A stretch of 64,000 nucleotides of DNA from Microcella alkaliphila (GCF_004216855.1 NZ_SGXT01000017.1:172169-236168), one strand, 5' to 3'. Numbered from the stretch's first letter, positions 1 through 13,700 are shown. Notes: generated from the letters alone by a model not told the origin. Numbers and translations are program-made.

Positions 1-518
1 GCCGACTTGATAGTGCCGCGCAGCTTGACCTCCTTCTCGTAGTTCTCAGCTACTGACTGCAACGAGCTTTCGAGGAAGCCGCCGGTCTCGCCGGCGCGAA
101 CCAGGTTGATGAACAACGGCGGGAAGATCGTGTCGTGCTTGGCGATGGCCTCGGAGAGCGACAGGCCCTGCTCGACGTCTTTGCGAACCTGATCCAACGT
201 TTCTCTCAGCAGCTCATTCTCACTCTGCTCGGAGAGGATCGTCAGCGCCTTCAGCAGAGCCAGTCCCGACGAAATCATCGTCGCCAGCTGCCGACTCATC
301 ACCGCGAGGTCTTTGAGGCCGACCTTCTTCTTGAATAGGCCCCCGAGGTTGATCTCGGCATTCAACCCCGTGCCGGCCTGACGCACCGATTCTGGAGTCA
401 CGCCCTGCGCGCGCAACTTGGCGCTGACGATGGCCTCTGACGGGCCGTCCATGACGCCGGTGACCTTCTTGCCGGTCGCGTCTTTGCCTCGGTAGGTGAA
501 AGTGAGTGCGGTCGCCAT
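1..518 (-). CDS. pilC: Type IV pilus inner-membrane platform protein PilC (GspF family), 5' part only
   Basis: PilC/GspF proteins form the cytoplasmic-membrane platform on which pilin subunits are assembled by PilB and removed by PilT. Only the first ~172 residues are present; the gene runs off the window. The start MATALTFTYRGKDATGKKV is the usual beginning of the family, and the segment LKDLAVMSRQLATMISSG followed by SLSEAIAKH is the start of the first T2SSF domain, before its first membrane helix. The start codon is 5 bp after the pilT stop, so the two genes are surely co-transcribed. PilC identity is chosen over GspF of type II secretion because Gram-positive bacteria lack T2SS and because pilT sits directly upstream. 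Confidence 0.9.
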   Translation of the reverse strand, partial: MATALTFTYRGKDATGKKVTGVMDGPSEAIVSAKLRAQGVTPESVRQAGTGLNAEINLGGLFKKKVGLKDLAVMSRQLATMISSGLALLKALTILSEQSENELLRETLDQVRKDVEQGLSLSEAIAKHDTIFPPLFINLVRAGETGGFLESSLQSVAENYEKEVKLRGTIKS

Positions 519-523
519 GTCGA

Positions 524-2014
524 TCAGCCTGCCACCGAGTGCACATCGCCGAAGTCCATCGCGGCGGCGAAGGTTGCTCCGTCTTCGCGGGTGATGAGGC
601 GACTCAGCGTCTCGTGGTCATGGGCCTTCTCATGAGCGGCCGTCGACGTGATCTGACCGGCGTTGACGAGCTCGGCGAGGTGCTGGTCCATCGTGTGCAT
701 TCCCATTCCACGGCCGGCCTGCATCGCCGAACCGATCTGGTAGGTCTTGCCCTCGCGGATGAGGTTGTTGATCGCGGGCGTCGCCACGAGCACTTCGGTG
801 GCGACCACACGGCCGCGACCGTTCGTCTTTTTCACCAGCGTCTGACAGACGACGCCCTGCAGGGTGGCCGCCAACTGTTGACGCACCTGCCCCTGCTGGT
901 GCGGCGGGAAGACGTCGATGACACGGTCGATCGTCTGGCCGGCGTCCTGCGTGTGCAGGGTGGCGAAGACGAGGTGCCCTGTCTCGGCCGCGGTCAACGC
1001 GGTCGAAATCGTCTCGAGGTCACGAAGCTCACCGATCAGAATGACGTCGGGGTCTTGACGCAGCACGTGCTTGAGCGCGTTCTGGAACGAATGCGTATCG
1101 CCGCCCACCTCGCGCTGGTTGACGAGCGCCTTCTTGTTCTTGTGAATGAACTCGATGGGGTCTTCGACGGTCATGATGTGGTCGGCACGGTTCTCATTCA
1201 CCATGTCGATGAGCGCGGCCAGCGTGGTCGACTTACCCGAACCCGTCGGGCCCGTGACCAGCACCAGGCCGCGGGGCAGCGTCGAGAATCGACCGACCGT
1301 GTCGGGCACACCGAGCGCCTTCAGCGTCTTGATTTCGGTCGGGATGATACGGAAGGCGGCACCGACCGAGCCGCGCTGACGATAGAAGTTGACGCGGAAC
1401 CGCGCATCCTCGCTCAGCGTGTAGGCGAAGTCGAGCTCGTGCTTCTCTTCGAACTGCGCCAGCTGCGACGGCGTAATGATCGAGTACAGCGCCTTCGTCA
1501 CGCGGGTGCCGTCCCAGATGCCGCCCGTGTGCGACTGCGCGTTGCGCAGGCTTCCGTCGACGCGGATCATGGGCGGCGCGTTCTTCGAGATGTGCACGTC
1601 GGAACCGCCCAGCTCGAGCAGTTCCTGCAGCACACGAATTAGTTCAGGGTCACCCTTCGCCGTGACGGCAGACGCGGCAGACGGAATGTGCTCGACCGCG
1701 ACGTCGGGCATGATCGGCGCGCGCTCGCGGGGGCGAGTGAGCGGGGCGTCACCCGCGGGCGGCGGAGCCTGGAACGGGGCCTCGGTTGCAGGCGGAGGGG
1801 CCACCACGGGCGCAGCCGCGGGAGGAGGCGCACTCGTCGCCGGGGGCGGGGCCTGCAGCGGGGCACCCGTCGCGGGCGGGGGCGCCGACAGCGGCGCGCC
1901 GGAGTCGGGCGGCGGAGCCGACAGCGGGCTCGCGCTCGGCGGCGGCGGGGTGGAACCGCCGGACAGCGACCAGCCGCCCGCGTTTCCGAGATCGTGTACG
2001 GGTCGGTCGGTCAT
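524..2014 (-). CDS. pilT: PilT-like type IV pilus retraction ATPase with a proline-rich N-terminal tail
   Basis: Hexameric ATPase predicted to drive pilus retraction from the cytoplasm. It has 496 residues, against ~350-370 for a typical PilT. The extra length is an N-terminal low-complexity region (about residues 15-110) built from repeats of APPPAT/APLSAPPP type. The core follows: N2 domain, Walker A GPTGSGKSTT near residue 254, Asp box around ILIGELRDLETIS, Walker B and the His box AETGHLVFATLHTQDA characteristic of PilT rather than PilB. It lies between pilB and pilC, 43 bp after the pilB stop. A retraction ATPase implies dynamic pili (twitching or DNA uptake) rather than static fimbriae. 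The Pro/Ala tail is unusual; it may be a flexible linker, and its role is unknown. Confidence 0.93.
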   Translation of the reverse strand: MTDRPVHDLGNAGGWSLSGGSTPPPPSASPLSAPPPDSGAPLSAPPPATGAPLQAPPPATSAPPPAAAPVVAPPPATEAPFQAPPPAGDAPLTRPRERAPIMPDVAVEHIPSAASAVTAKGDPELIRVLQELLELGGSDVHISKNAPPMIRVDGSLRNAQSHTGGIWDGTRVTKALYSIITPSQLAQFEEKHELDFAYTLSEDARFRVNFYRQRGSVGAAFRIIPTEIKTLKALGVPDTVGRFSTLPRGLVLVTGPTGSGKSTTLAALIDMVNENRADHIMTVEDPIEFIHKNKKALVNQREVGGDTHSFQNALKHVLRQDPDVILIGELRDLETISTALTAAETGHLVFATLHTQDAGQTIDRVIDVFPPHQQGQVRQQLAATLQGVVCQTLVKKTNGRGRVVATEVLVATPAINNLIREGKTYQIGSAMQAGRGMGMHTMDQHLAELVNAGQITSTAAHEKAHDHETLSRLITREDGATFAAAMDFGDVHSVAG

Positions 2015-2057
2015 CGGGTCCCCTTTTCACCGCAGCGCGTGGCCAGCATAAGCACGC

Positions 2058-3854
2058 TCATGCCACCACTCGCAAGATTTCCTCGACCGACGTCAGGCCA
2101 AGAAGCGCCTTCTGCCAGCCGTCTTCGCGCAGGGTGCGCATGCCCTGCGAGCGCGCGACGCGCGCAATCTCCGTACTGGATGCACGGGCCACCGCCAAAC
2201 GCTCAATCTCTTCCGTGACCACCATCACCTCGTGCAGCGCGATGCGGCCGCGGTAGCCGGTGCCTGAACACGCCGAGCACCCCACCGGACGCCACAGCGT
2301 CGGCCCGCCGAGGCTGACCTCCGTCGACGTGGACGGCGTGATGCCCGGAGGCGGTGCTGTAGCCAGGCTCGTCGGGAAGGCGGAGGGGGCATCGGCCGGT
2401 GCCGAATGGGCTCCAGACGGAGCGGCCGGTGCGCCCGCGTCTCCCGCCACCGAGAGCCCCTGAGTGATGTCCATGCCCGGGTCGCCCTGGTACTGCTCTT
2501 TGCAGCGGTCGCACAGCCGTCGCGCGAGACGCTGAGCGACCACGCAGTCGAGTGCCGAGCCGACGAGGAACGGCTCGATGTCCATCTCTGTCAAACGGGT
2601 GATCGCGCTGGGCGCGTCGTTCGTGTGCAGGGTCGACAGCACGAGGTGACCAGTGAGCGACGCCTCGACGGCGATCTGGGCCGTCTCTTTGTCACGGATC
2701 TCACCGAGCAGCACCACGTCGGGGTCAGAACGCAGGATCGAGCGCAGCGCACTGGCGAACGTGAGCCCTGCTTTGACGTTGACCTGCACCTGGTTGATGC
2801 CCTCCATGCGGTACTCAACCGGGTCTTCGACCGTGATGACGTTGATCTCGGGCCGGGCGACGGCGTGCAGGGTCGTGTAGAGAGTGGTCGACTTACCCGA
2901 CCCCGTCGGGCCGGTGACGAGGATCATGCCGTACGGCTTCGTGTACGACTGCTTGAACATCTCGAGGTTGTGGTCGAGTAGCGCCAGCTGGTCCATGCCC
3001 ATGCGCGTGGCGTTGTTGTCGAGAATACGCATCACGACTTTTTCGCCATACACGGTCGGCAGTGTCGCAACGCGGAGGTCGATCTGGCGACCACCGTGGC
3101 TGACCGACATGCGGCCGTCCTGCGGCTTGCGGCGCTCGGCGATATCGATGTCGCTCATGATCTTCAGGCGCGAGATCACGCCATTCGTGACGTTGCGCGG
3201 CGCCGACTGCATCTCGTGCAGCACACCGTCGATGCGGTAGCGCACGCGCATCTCGCGCTCGCCCGGCTCAATGTGAATATCGGAGGCGCTGTCCTGAATG
3301 GCCTGGCCGATGATGAGGTTCACGAAGCGAACGATCGGAGCGTCGTCGGGGTCGGCCTCGCGGGAATTGACCAGGGCGAGGTCTTCGCTCTTGTTCTCTT
3401 CTTCGAGAACGTTGGTGAGCTCACCGATCTCGCTGTCCGCACGGTGAAACTTCTCGATCGCCTGCATCAGGTCGTCGTGCTCCGCAACCACGGGCACGAT
3501 GCGCATGTGCGTGGATGCGCGCACGTCGTCGAGCGCGAACACGTCGTCGGGGTTCACCATCGCGAGCGTCAGCATTTCGCCCTGCTGGTGAATGGGAAGC
3601 ACGCGGTGCCGGCGACACATCGCGGCCGGGACGAGCGCGACCGCCGAGCGGTCGATCGGATACTCCGACAGATCGATGAACGACAGACCCATCACCTCGG
3701 CGCGAGCCGACGCGATCTGGCTCTTCGTCAGGCGGCCCGACTCGAGGAAGGACTGGATGACCTGGTCTTCGGCGGCCGGGTCACTGTCCATCACATCGAT
3801 GGTCTCGATGGGCATGATGCCGCGGATGATGAGCACCTCGGTCAACGATGGCAC
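2058..3854 (-). CDS. pilB: PilB/GspE-type type IV pilus assembly ATPase
   Basis: Cytoplasmic ATPase that powers pilin polymerisation; 598 residues from the chosen start. An MshEN-type N-terminal domain (LTEVLIIRGIMPIE..., SFLESGRLTKSQIASA) is followed by the ATPase core with Walker A GPTGSGKSTT near residue 314, Asp box and His box (AVEASLTGHLVLSTLHTNDA). I choose GTG at 3854 (PSLTEVLIIRG) because GGGGGG lies 5-10 nt upstream and homologues begin there. An upstream ATG at 3953 would add 33 unsupported residues that overlap a hairpin. The zinc-binding pair LCDRC ... GCSACSGTGYRGR is separated by a long Ala/Pro/Ser-rich insert, much longer than usual. It follows the pilin gene and precedes pilT. 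Confidence 0.92.
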   Translation of the reverse strand: MPSLTEVLIIRGIMPIETIDVMDSDPAAEDQVIQSFLESGRLTKSQIASARAEVMGLSFIDLSEYPIDRSAVALVPAAMCRRHRVLPIHQQGEMLTLAMVNPDDVFALDDVRASTHMRIVPVVAEHDDLMQAIEKFHRADSEIGELTNVLEEENKSEDLALVNSREADPDDAPIVRFVNLIIGQAIQDSASDIHIEPGEREMRVRYRIDGVLHEMQSAPRNVTNGVISRLKIMSDIDIAERRKPQDGRMSVSHGGRQIDLRVATLPTVYGEKVVMRILDNNATRMGMDQLALLDHNLEMFKQSYTKPYGMILVTGPTGSGKSTTLYTTLHAVARPEINVITVEDPVEYRMEGINQVQVNVKAGLTFASALRSILRSDPDVVLLGEIRDKETAQIAVEASLTGHLVLSTLHTNDAPSAITRLTEMDIEPFLVGSALDCVVAQRLARRLCDRCKEQYQGDPGMDITQGLSVAGDAGAPAAPSGAHSAPADAPSAFPTSLATAPPPGITPSTSTEVSLGGPTLWRPVGCSACSGTGYRGRIALHEVMVVTEEIERLAVARASSTEIARVARSQGMRTLREDGWQKALLGLTSVEEILRVVA

Positions 3855-3942
3855 TGTTACCCCCCAGGTCATGCGCGGACGACGAGACGACATGGCACAT
3901 GACGCCCCCCGCTTGAGGCTACGACACGCCTCTACAGCGGCA

Positions 3943-3962
3943 TACCCCCGCAAAAGGGGGTA
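3943..3962 (-). other. Perfect stem-loop between pilin gene and pilB
   Basis: TACCCCC and GGGGGTA form a 7-bp perfect stem around a 6-nt loop, 34 nt after the pilin stop and ~90 nt before the pilB start. There is no U-tract. It could attenuate read-through, protect the pilin mRNA 3' end to give excess pilin over the ATPases, or act as a partial terminator. This is inference from position. Confidence 0.5.
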
Positions 3963-3996
3963 ACCCCATGAGTCACACTAGTCACACGCGTTGCAG

Positions 3997-4416
3997 CTAG
4001 CTACGGATGATCGTGCCGCCGGGATCGCACGTCGCCTCAACGACAACGCCCTCGCGGTCGTCCGCCGCCCATGTGCGCGACAACTGTGCGTGATCACCCT
4101 GAATACAGAATCGGTTCTCGTTGCCGAAGAGGGTCAGGTCGATGTCGGGGTCGCCGTGTGCCGCCAAGACGGCGTTTCGCGTTGCCTCGTCGGGCCACGA
4201 TCCGTCGGCCATCTCGGCGACCAGCCCGATACGCGCGTTAGCGACGGCGGAGGCGACGGAGGCACCCAGTGCCTGATCGCGCTGACCCAGGAACGCGGGG
4301 ATCGCGATCGCCGCGAGGATCCCGATGATGATGACGACCACCAGCAGCTCGATCAGCGTAAAGCCGGCATCGCGGCGCGCTTCAGGCGCGGTGGTGCCGG
4401 TGTCGTGCGCGAGCAT
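3997..4416 (-). CDS. pilA: Type IV pilin-like prepilin
   Basis: Major or minor pilin of the adjacent pilus machinery. From ATG at 4416 it has 139 residues: a short charged leader of 18 residues ending in G, then FTLIELLVVVIIIGILAAIA, the textbook class III signal with F at +1 and E at +5. It is cleaved by prepilin peptidase on the cytoplasmic face. The globular part (about residues 55-139) contains a FCIQG ... ATCDPGG cysteine pair that may form the C-terminal disulphide loop. A longer ORF starting at 4524 would give an implausible 54-residue leader full of arginines and is not preferred. It lies 182 bp after rpoC and is the first pilus gene on this strand, transcribed towards pilB-pilT-pilC. 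Confidence 0.9.
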   Translation of the reverse strand: MLAHDTGTTAPEARRDAGFTLIELLVVVIIIGILAAIAIPAFLGQRDQALGASVASAVANARIGLVAEMADGSWPDEATRNAVLAAHGDPDIDLTLFGNENRFCIQGDHAQLSRTWAADDREGVVVEATCDPGGTIIRS

Positions 4417-4543
4417 GGCGAAGTCTTTCGTCAACAGTCGGCCCCACGGTACGCGGCGCCGGGCACGCGAGGCAGTCCCCCGTTCGCGCGCCCCCACTCT
4501 GCGGGGCAGAACAGTCACGCCCACCCGAGCGCGGCAACGCCAA

Positions 4544-4577
4544 CGGCCCCGGCCTGCCAGAAGCAGGGCCGGGGCCG
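4544..4577 (-). terminator. GC-rich hairpin after rpoC
   Basis: CGGCCCCGGCC pairs with GGCCGGGGCCG around an 11-12 nt loop, with one bulge if the TGC/GCA extension is included. It begins 21 nt past the rpoC stop on the minus strand and separates rpoBC from the pilus genes. There is no clear U-tract, as is common in high-GC actinobacteria. Confidence 0.7.
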
Positions 4578-4598
4578 CCGAGGTGGAACGACTGCGGG

Positions 4599-7500
4599 TT
4601 AGCTGTAGGTGCCGCCCGAAGTGTTGTTCGAACCGCCCGTGAACTCGTCGCTCGAGAACGAGTCGAAGTCGACGAACGACAGGTCAGCCTCGCTGAACGA
4701 CGAGTCGTCGGCGAAGATGCGGTTCGGGTAGCGCTCCGCCTTCGCCTCCTCCGTCGCGTCGACCGACACATTGCGGTAGGCCGACAGGCCGGTACCGGCC
4801 GGGATCAGCTTTCCGATGATCACGTTCTCCTTCAGGCCGAGCAGCGGGTCGCGCTTGCCCTCCATGGCGGCCTGCGTGAGCACGCGGGTCGTCTCCTGGA
4901 AGGATGCGGCCGACAGCCACGACTCGGTCGCGAGTGAGGCCTTGGTGATACCCATGACCTCCTGACGAGCCGACGCGGTCTTCTTGCCCTCCGACAGCGC
5001 CTCGCGGTTCAACGAGTTGTACCGCGAGCGGTCGACGAGCTCACCCGGCAGCAGCTCGGTCTCGCCGTGGTCGACCACGGTGACCTTGCGCAGCATCTGG
5101 CGAACGATGACCTCGATGTGCTTGTCGTGAATCGGCACACCCTGCGAACGGTAGACGCCCTGCACGCCCTCGACGAGGTGCTGCTGCACGGCGCGCACGC
5201 CCTTGACGCGCAGCACCTCCTTCGGGTCGACCGGGCCTTCCAGCAGCTGCTGGCCGAGCTCGACGTGCTGACCGTCCTCGACGAGGAGGGCGGCGCGCTT
5301 CGTGACCGGGTACACGACCTCCTCGTCGCCGTTGTCGGGCGTGAGGATGATGCGGCGCTGCGCCTCCGAGTCGTCGATCGTGATGCGACCGGCGCTCTCG
5401 GCGATCGGGCTCGCACCCTTCGGGGTGCGGGCCTCGAACAGCTCGGTCACGCGGGGCAGACCCTGCGTGATGTCGTCGGCCGACGCCGAACCGCCCGTGT
5501 GGAAGGTACGCATCGTCAGCTGGGTTCCGGGCTCACCGATCGACTGCGCCGCGATGATGCCGACGGCCTCGCCGAGGTCGACGCGCTGACCGGTTGCGAG
5601 CGAACGGCCGTAGCAGGCCGCGCACACGCCGACGGCGCTCTCGCACGTCAGCACCGAACGGACCTTGATCGAGCCGACGCCCGCGGTGACGAGCTCGGTG
5701 ATGAGCACGTCGCCGACGTCAACGCCGGCCTCCGCGACTACGGTGCCCTTCGCATCCACCGCGTCAGCGGCGAGCGTGCGAGCGAACACCAGGTTCTCGA
5801 CGTTGTCGTCGCGCACCCACTGACCGTCGACCTCGTGCGCGATCTCGAAGTCGAGACCCTTCGAGGTGCCACAGTCGTCTTCGCGGATGATGACGTCTTG
5901 CGCCACGTCGACCAGTCGACGCGTCAAGTAGCCCGAGTCGGCCGTACGCAGAGCCGTGTCGGCGAGACCCTTACGCGCACCGTGGGTGGCGATGAAGTAC
6001 TCGGCGACCGACAGGCCCTCGCGGTACGAGTTGATGATCGGGCGGGCGATGATCTCACCGCGCGGGTTCGACACAAGCCCTCGCATACCGGCGATGTTTC
6101 CCACCTGTAGCCAGTTACCGCGGGCACCAGAGGTGACCATGCGGTTGATGGTGTTGTCGGTCGGGATGTTCTCGCGCATGGCCTCGTTGACGGCCTTGGT
6201 GCCCTCGCTCCAGAGCGCAACCAGTTCGCGGCGGCGCTCGTCGTCGGTGGTCAGGCCCTTGTCGAACTGCGCCTGGATTTTCGCCGCCTTCTTCTCGTAC
6301 TCGGCGACGATCTCCTTCTTCTTCGGCGGCGTCACGACGTCGCTGAGGGCGACGGTGACACCGGAGCGCGTGGCCCAGTAGAAGCCGGCGTCCTTCATCT
6401 TGTCGAGCGTCGCGGCGACGATCGTCTTCGGGTAGCGCTCGGCAAGGTCGTTCACGATCTGCGAGATCGTGCCCTTGTCGGCAACCCGGTCGATGAACGG
6501 GAAGTCTTCCGGCAGCAGGTCGTTGAAGAGGGCACGACCGAGGGTCGTCTCCTTCAGCTCGCGGCCGTTGTACTTCTCGCCGGTCAGACGGATGCGCACG
6601 GTCGCGTTCAGGTCGAGCGCGCCCGAATCCATGGCCATGATCGCCTCGGACGTGTTCGTGAACGCGCGACCCTCGCCGGCGGCACCCTCACGAACGGTCG
6701 TGAGGTGGTGCAGACCGATGATCATGTCCTGCGTCGGAACCGTCACCGGGCGGCCGTCGGACGGCTTCAGGATGTTGTTCGACGCGAGCATGAGGATGCG
6801 CGCCTCGGCCTGAGCCTCGACCGACAGCGGAAGGTGCACGGCCATCTGGTCACCGTCGAAGTCGGCGTTGAACGCCGCACACACGAGCGGGTGAAGCTGG
6901 ATGGCCTTGCCCTCGACGAGCTGCGGCTCGAACGCCTGAATGCCGAGACGGTGCAGGGTGGGCGCACGGTTCAGCATGACGGGGCGCTCGCGGATGATCT
7001 CTTCGAGCACGTCCCACACCTGCGGGCGCGACCGCTCGACCATGCGCTTGGCGCTCTTGATGTTCTGGGCGTGGCCCAGGTCGATCAGCCGCTTGATGAC
7101 GAACGGCTTGAACAGCTCGAGCGCCATGATCTTCGGCAGACCACACTGGTGCAGCTTCAGCTGGGGGCCGACGACGATGACCGAACGGCCCGAGTAGTCG
7201 ACGCGCTTGCCGAGCAAGTTCTGGCGGAACCGACCCTGCTTACCCTTCAGCATGTCGCTCAGCGACTTCAGGGCGCGGTTGCCGGTACCGGTGACCGGGC
7301 GACCACGACGACCGTTGTCAAACAGCGCGTCAACGGCCTCCTGCAGCATGCGCTTCTCGTTGTTCACGATGATCTCGGGAGCCCCGAGGTCGAGCAGACG
7401 ACGCAGACGGTTGTTGCGGTTGATCACACGGCGGTACAGGTCGTTCAGGTCGCTGGTGGCGAAGCGGCCACCGTCGAGCTGCACCATGGGGCGCAGCTCC

Positions 7501-8465
7501 GGCGGGATGACCGGAACGGCTTCCAGCACCATGGCGGCCGGCGAGGTGCCGGTCTGCAGGAACGAGTTGACGACCTTCAGTCGCTTGATGGCGCGGATCT
7601 TCTTCTGGCCCTTGCCGCCAGCGATCTGCTCGTGGAGCAGCTCGCTTTCGGCCGCGAGGTCGAAGGTCTCGAGGCGACGCTTGATCGCCTCGGCGCCCAT
7701 GTGCGCCTCGAAGTACAGGCCGTAGCGGTCCTGCAGCTCCTGGAAGACGGCGTCTTCGGGCTTCAGGTCGCCGACCTTCAGGGTGCGGAAGTCTTCCCAC
7801 ACACGCTCGAGCTGCGAGATCTGCTCGTCGAAGGACTTGCGCAGCTGCGCCATTTCCTTCTCGCCGGCGTCCTTCGTCTTGCGCTTCTGGTCAGCCTTGG
7901 CACCTTCGGCCTCAAGCGCGGCCAGTTCGCCCTCGAGCTGCTCGAGGCGCTTGGCGATGCCCGCGTCCCGCTGCTTCTCGAGCGTCTGAATCTCGAGACG
8001 CATCTCGTTCTCGAGGCCGGGCAGGTCGGAGTGACGCCCCTCCTCGTCGATCGAGATCACCATGTAGGCGGCGAAGTAAATGACCTTCTCGAGGTCTTTC
8101 GGCGCCATGTCGAGCAGGTAGCCGAGACGGCTGGGCACACCCTTGAAGTACCAGATGTGCGTGACCGGGGCCGCCAGCTCGATGTGGCCCATGCGCTCAC
8201 GGCGGACGGCCGACTTGGTGACCTCCACGCCGCATCGCTCACACACGATGCCCTTGAAGCGAACGCGCTTGTACTTACCGCAGGAGCACTCCCAGTCGCG
8301 CGAGGGCCCGAAGATCTGCTCGCCGAACAGGCCGTCCTTTTCGGGCTTCAGGGTGCGGTAGTTGATGGTCTCCGGCTTCTTGACCTCGCCGTACGACCAT
8401 TTGCGGATGTCGTCGGCGGTCGCCAAACCGATCTGCAGGTAGTCGAAAGTAGTTGCGTCGAGCAC
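4599..8465 (-). CDS. rpoC: DNA-directed RNA polymerase subunit beta'
   Basis: Catalytic subunit of RNA polymerase, 1288 residues, normal for actinobacteria. It begins [19 protein letters not shown]. The N-terminal zinc ribbon is [21 protein letters not shown]; the lid/rudder/bridge regions follow. The Mg-binding NADFDGDQM is near residue 530, the trigger loop region MRTFHTGG is in the C-terminal half, and a second zinc site [14 protein letters not shown] follows. An actinobacterial insertion rich in K/E (about residues 150-205) is coiled-coil-like. Start GTG at 8465 is preceded by AGAGAGAAG. It lies 45 bp after rpoB in the same operon and is followed by a terminator hairpin. Confidence 0.98.
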   Translation of the reverse strand: MLDATTFDYLQIGLATADDIRKWSYGEVKKPETINYRTLKPEKDGLFGEQIFGPSRDWECSCGKYKRVRFKGIVCERCGVEVTKSAVRRERMGHIELAAPVTHIWYFKGVPSRLGYLLDMAPKDLEKVIYFAAYMVISIDEEGRHSDLPGLENEMRLEIQTLEKQRDAGIAKRLEQLEGELAALEAEGAKADQKRKTKDAGEKEMAQLRKSFDEQISQLERVWEDFRTLKVGDLKPEDAVFQELQDRYGLYFEAHMGAEAIKRRLETFDLAAESELLHEQIAGGKGQKKIRAIKRLKVVNSFLQTGTSPAAMVLEAVPVIPPELRPMVQLDGGRFATSDLNDLYRRVINRNNRLRRLLDLGAPEIIVNNEKRMLQEAVDALFDNGRRGRPVTGTGNRALKSLSDMLKGKQGRFRQNLLGKRVDYSGRSVIVVGPQLKLHQCGLPKIMALELFKPFVIKRLIDLGHAQNIKSAKRMVERSRPQVWDVLEEIIRERPVMLNRAPTLHRLGIQAFEPQLVEGKAIQLHPLVCAAFNADFDGDQMAVHLPLSVEAQAEARILMLASNNILKPSDGRPVTVPTQDMIIGLHHLTTVREGAAGEGRAFTNTSEAIMAMDSGALDLNATVRIRLTGEKYNGRELKETTLGRALFNDLLPEDFPFIDRVADKGTISQIVNDLAERYPKTIVAATLDKMKDAGFYWATRSGVTVALSDVVTPPKKKEIVAEYEKKAAKIQAQFDKGLTTDDERRRELVALWSEGTKAVNEAMRENIPTDNTINRMVTSGARGNWLQVGNIAGMRGLVSNPRGEIIARPIINSYREGLSVAEYFIATHGARKGLADTALRTADSGYLTRRLVDVAQDVIIREDDCGTSKGLDFEIAHEVDGQWVRDDNVENLVFARTLAADAVDAKGTVVAEAGVDVGDVLITELVTAGVGSIKVRSVLTCESAVGVCAACYGRSLATGQRVDLGEAVGIIAAQSIGEPGTQLTMRTFHTGGSASADDITQGLPRVTELFEARTPKGASPIAESAGRITIDDSEAQRRIILTPDNGDEEVVYPVTKRAALLVEDGQHVELGQQLLEGPVDPKEVLRVKGVRAVQQHLVEGVQGVYRSQGVPIHDKHIEVIVRQMLRKVTVVDHGETELLPGELVDRSRYNSLNREALSEGKKTASARQEVMGITKASLATESWLSAASFQETTRVLTQAAMEGKRDPLLGLKENVIIGKLIPAGTGLSAYRNVSVDATEEAKAERYPNRIFADDSSFSEADLSFVDFDSFSSDEFTGGSNNTSGGTYS

Positions 8466-8510
8466 AGGTTCTTCTCTCTCGTAACAGTCTGTGAGTACTC
8501 GTGGGGTCGC

Positions 8511-12005
<3,495 letters not shown>

Positions 12006-12199
12006 GGATCTTCCTCCGTGGGCAGTACAGCCCGTTGCTGTCGGTGACGGTGTCGTCAGCGACAGTGTGCGGTCGGTGTGAATGCGCAAGTCAAAGCCTC
12101 GAGGAACCGGGGGTACCGGCTCCACCCCGCCGCTATTCTCGGGGCACGTCAAGCCGACCACCATTTGAGGGCTCGGACGTTCGGGGAGCGCAAACCTCA

Positions 12200-12229
12200 A
12201 TACTAGGCCCGCACGACGCGCCCTGTCCA
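12200..12229 (-). promoter_or_regulatory. Sigma-A-type promoter for rpoBC
   Basis: On the minus strand, TGGACA (12229-12224) and TAGTAT (12205-12200) are separated by 18 bp. Both match the housekeeping consensus well. The implied start site is near 12192, giving a leader of ~190 nt before the rpoB TTG codon. Confidence 0.75.
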
Positions 12230-12238
12230 GTCTGATTC

Positions 12239-12267
12239 TTGACCGATTGCGGTCGCTGCGCTATAAC
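12239..12267 (+). promoter_or_regulatory. Sigma-A-type promoter for the aminopropyltransferase-like gene
   Basis: TTGACC (12239-12244) and TATAAC (12262-12267) are separated by exactly 17 bp. The start site would be near 12274, 40 nt before the ATG at 12315. It is divergent from the rpoB promoter, with the two -35 boxes ~10 bp apart. Confidence 0.75.
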
Positions 12268-12314
12268 CGCGCGATCGGCCCCGTGCATCCCCCGGTCTGT
12301 GGCACGCTGTCCGC

Positions 12315-13166
12315 ATGTCCGCGCCCATCGAGACCCGGTTGTCGAACGGGATGCTCGCCCGCATCGACGAGGACCGCTGGCAGCAGGGCGCGTACCAACT
12401 GGTCGTCGACGGCACCCCGCAGTCGCACGTCGACCTCGACGACCCGAGCCGGCTGTTCTTCGAGTACGTGCAGCGCATTGGGCACGTCATTGATGAGTGG
12501 GGCGGCCCCGGGCAGCCGATGACCGCCCTGCACCTGGGGGCGGGCGCGATGACGCTCCCCCGCTACATTCACGCGACCCGGCCCGGCTCCCGCCAGCAGG
12601 TCGTCGAGCTCGAGCGCGACCTCGTCGACTTCGTGCGCGAGCACCTGCCGCTGCCGCGCGGGGCGAGCATCCGGGTGCGGTACGGCGATGCGCGCGCGAC
12701 CCTTGCGCAGCTGCCCGCGGGCCTGACTGGCGCGGTCGACCTCGTCGTCGTCGACGTGTTCGGCGGCGCCCGCATTCCGGCGCACGTGACGAGCGTCGAG
12801 TTCTACGAGAGCGTGCGCGCACTGCTCGCCCCGAACGGCATCGTGTGCGTCAACGTCGCCGACGGGCCGGGGCTCGCCTTCGCCCGCTCGCAGGCGGCGA
12901 CCCTGCAGTACGTCTTCTCGGACGTGGTCGCGCTCGCCGAGTCGGGGGTGCTGAAGTCGCGCCGCTTCGGCAACGTCGTCATGGCCGCCGGGATCGATGA
13001 GCTACCCACCGCGTGGCTGCCGCGGCTGCTGGCGCGCGGGCCGCACCCCGCGTCGGTGCTCGGCGGCGACGCCCTGACGAAGTGGGTTGCCGGCGCCCCG
13101 GTCGTGAGCGACCAGACGGCGGTGGCGTCACCGCCGCCGAGCAAGAGCGTCTTCACGACGCGGTAG
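12315..13166 (+). CDS. Spermidine synthase-like (class I SAM-fold aminopropyltransferase family) protein
   Basis: 283 residues with the Rossmann-type fold of the polyamine aminopropyltransferase/SpeE-like family: motif I TALHLGAGAMTLPRYIHATR (about 74-93), acidic residue at the end of strand 2 (VVELERDLVDF), and VRYGDARATLAQL then DLVVVDVFGGARIPAHV (about 125-160). The proton-relay Asp and substrate site of true spermidine synthases are not fully evident. Many actinobacterial members of this class have unknown substrates, so the reaction is not assigned. It is monocistronic with its own promoter; the converging neighbour is the truncated haemoglobin gene. Confidence 0.82.
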   Translation: MSAPIETRLSNGMLARIDEDRWQQGAYQLVVDGTPQSHVDLDDPSRLFFEYVQRIGHVIDEWGGPGQPMTALHLGAGAMTLPRYIHATRPGSRQQVVELERDLVDFVREHLPLPRGASIRVRYGDARATLAQLPAGLTGAVDLVVVDVFGGARIPAHVTSVEFYESVRALLAPNGIVCVNVADGPGLAFARSQAATLQYVFSDVVALAESGVLKSRRFGNVVMAAGIDELPTAWLPRLLARGPHPASVLGGDALTKWVAGAPVVSDQTAVASPPPSKSVFTTR

Positions 13167-13178
13167 GCGGGTGCGCAG

Positions 13179-13547
13179 CTAGTCTGCGCTCGACTGCGGG
13201 ACGACGAGCACGGGGCGCAGCCGTTCGAGCTCGACGACGGTCTGCTCAATGTCGAGCGGCGACACGTCGAGGTCGGTGAGGGTCTCGCGCACGACGTGCA
13301 AGAAGGCATCCATGTGCTCATCGCGCAGGCCGAGGTGGCGGTGCGACTCGCGCATGCCACGCCCCTCGTACGCTTCCGGCCCGCCGAAGATCGCCACCAG
13401 GTAGTCGGCGCGGTGCTCGACGATCTGGTCGTAGTCGAGGTCGTCGAAGAACGGTCCGAGCAGGGTGTGCACGCGAATGCGGGCCGACAGCTCACGAACG
13501 GCGGCGTCGACGCCCGCAGCGCCTCCCAGCCGGTCGTAGAGGGTCAT
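13179..13547 (-). CDS. glbN: Group I truncated haemoglobin
   Basis: Small 2-on-2 haem protein, 122 residues, the normal length. It begins TLYDRLGGAAGVDAAVREL, the family N-terminus. GGPEAYEGRGMRESHRHLGL (about 62-81) contains the GR.M..SH segment, with the proximal haem His in SHRHLGLRDEHMDAF. Such proteins bind O2/NO and are often linked to NO detoxification or electron transfer; which applies here cannot be told. A ribosome site GGAAGGAG lies 6 nt before the ATG. The 3' end is 12 bp from the convergent aminopropyltransferase-like gene. Confidence 0.88.
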   Translation of the reverse strand: MTLYDRLGGAAGVDAAVRELSARIRVHTLLGPFFDDLDYDQIVEHRADYLVAIFGGPEAYEGRGMRESHRHLGLRDEHMDAFLHVVRETLTDLDVSPLDIEQTVVELERLRPVLVVPQSSAD

Positions 13548-13700
13548 GACCTGCTCCTTCCGTGTCGAAAGCGCGTCGCTTTTTCTGCGCTCAGGCGAGA
13601 GTAGCTCTCACGTCCGACGCCGCCCACCCCCCTTTCAGGCGGCCCCGCAGGCTGGTAGACAGCCGGGGCGCGCCCGGCGCGAGGCGAATTCGGGGGCTTC

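Noticed and set aside
12006..12200. In-frame N-terminal extension of rpoB from ATG 12200
   Set aside because: That ATG lies on the promoter -10 box; the TTG at 12005 has a near-perfect ribosome site and matches the family start.
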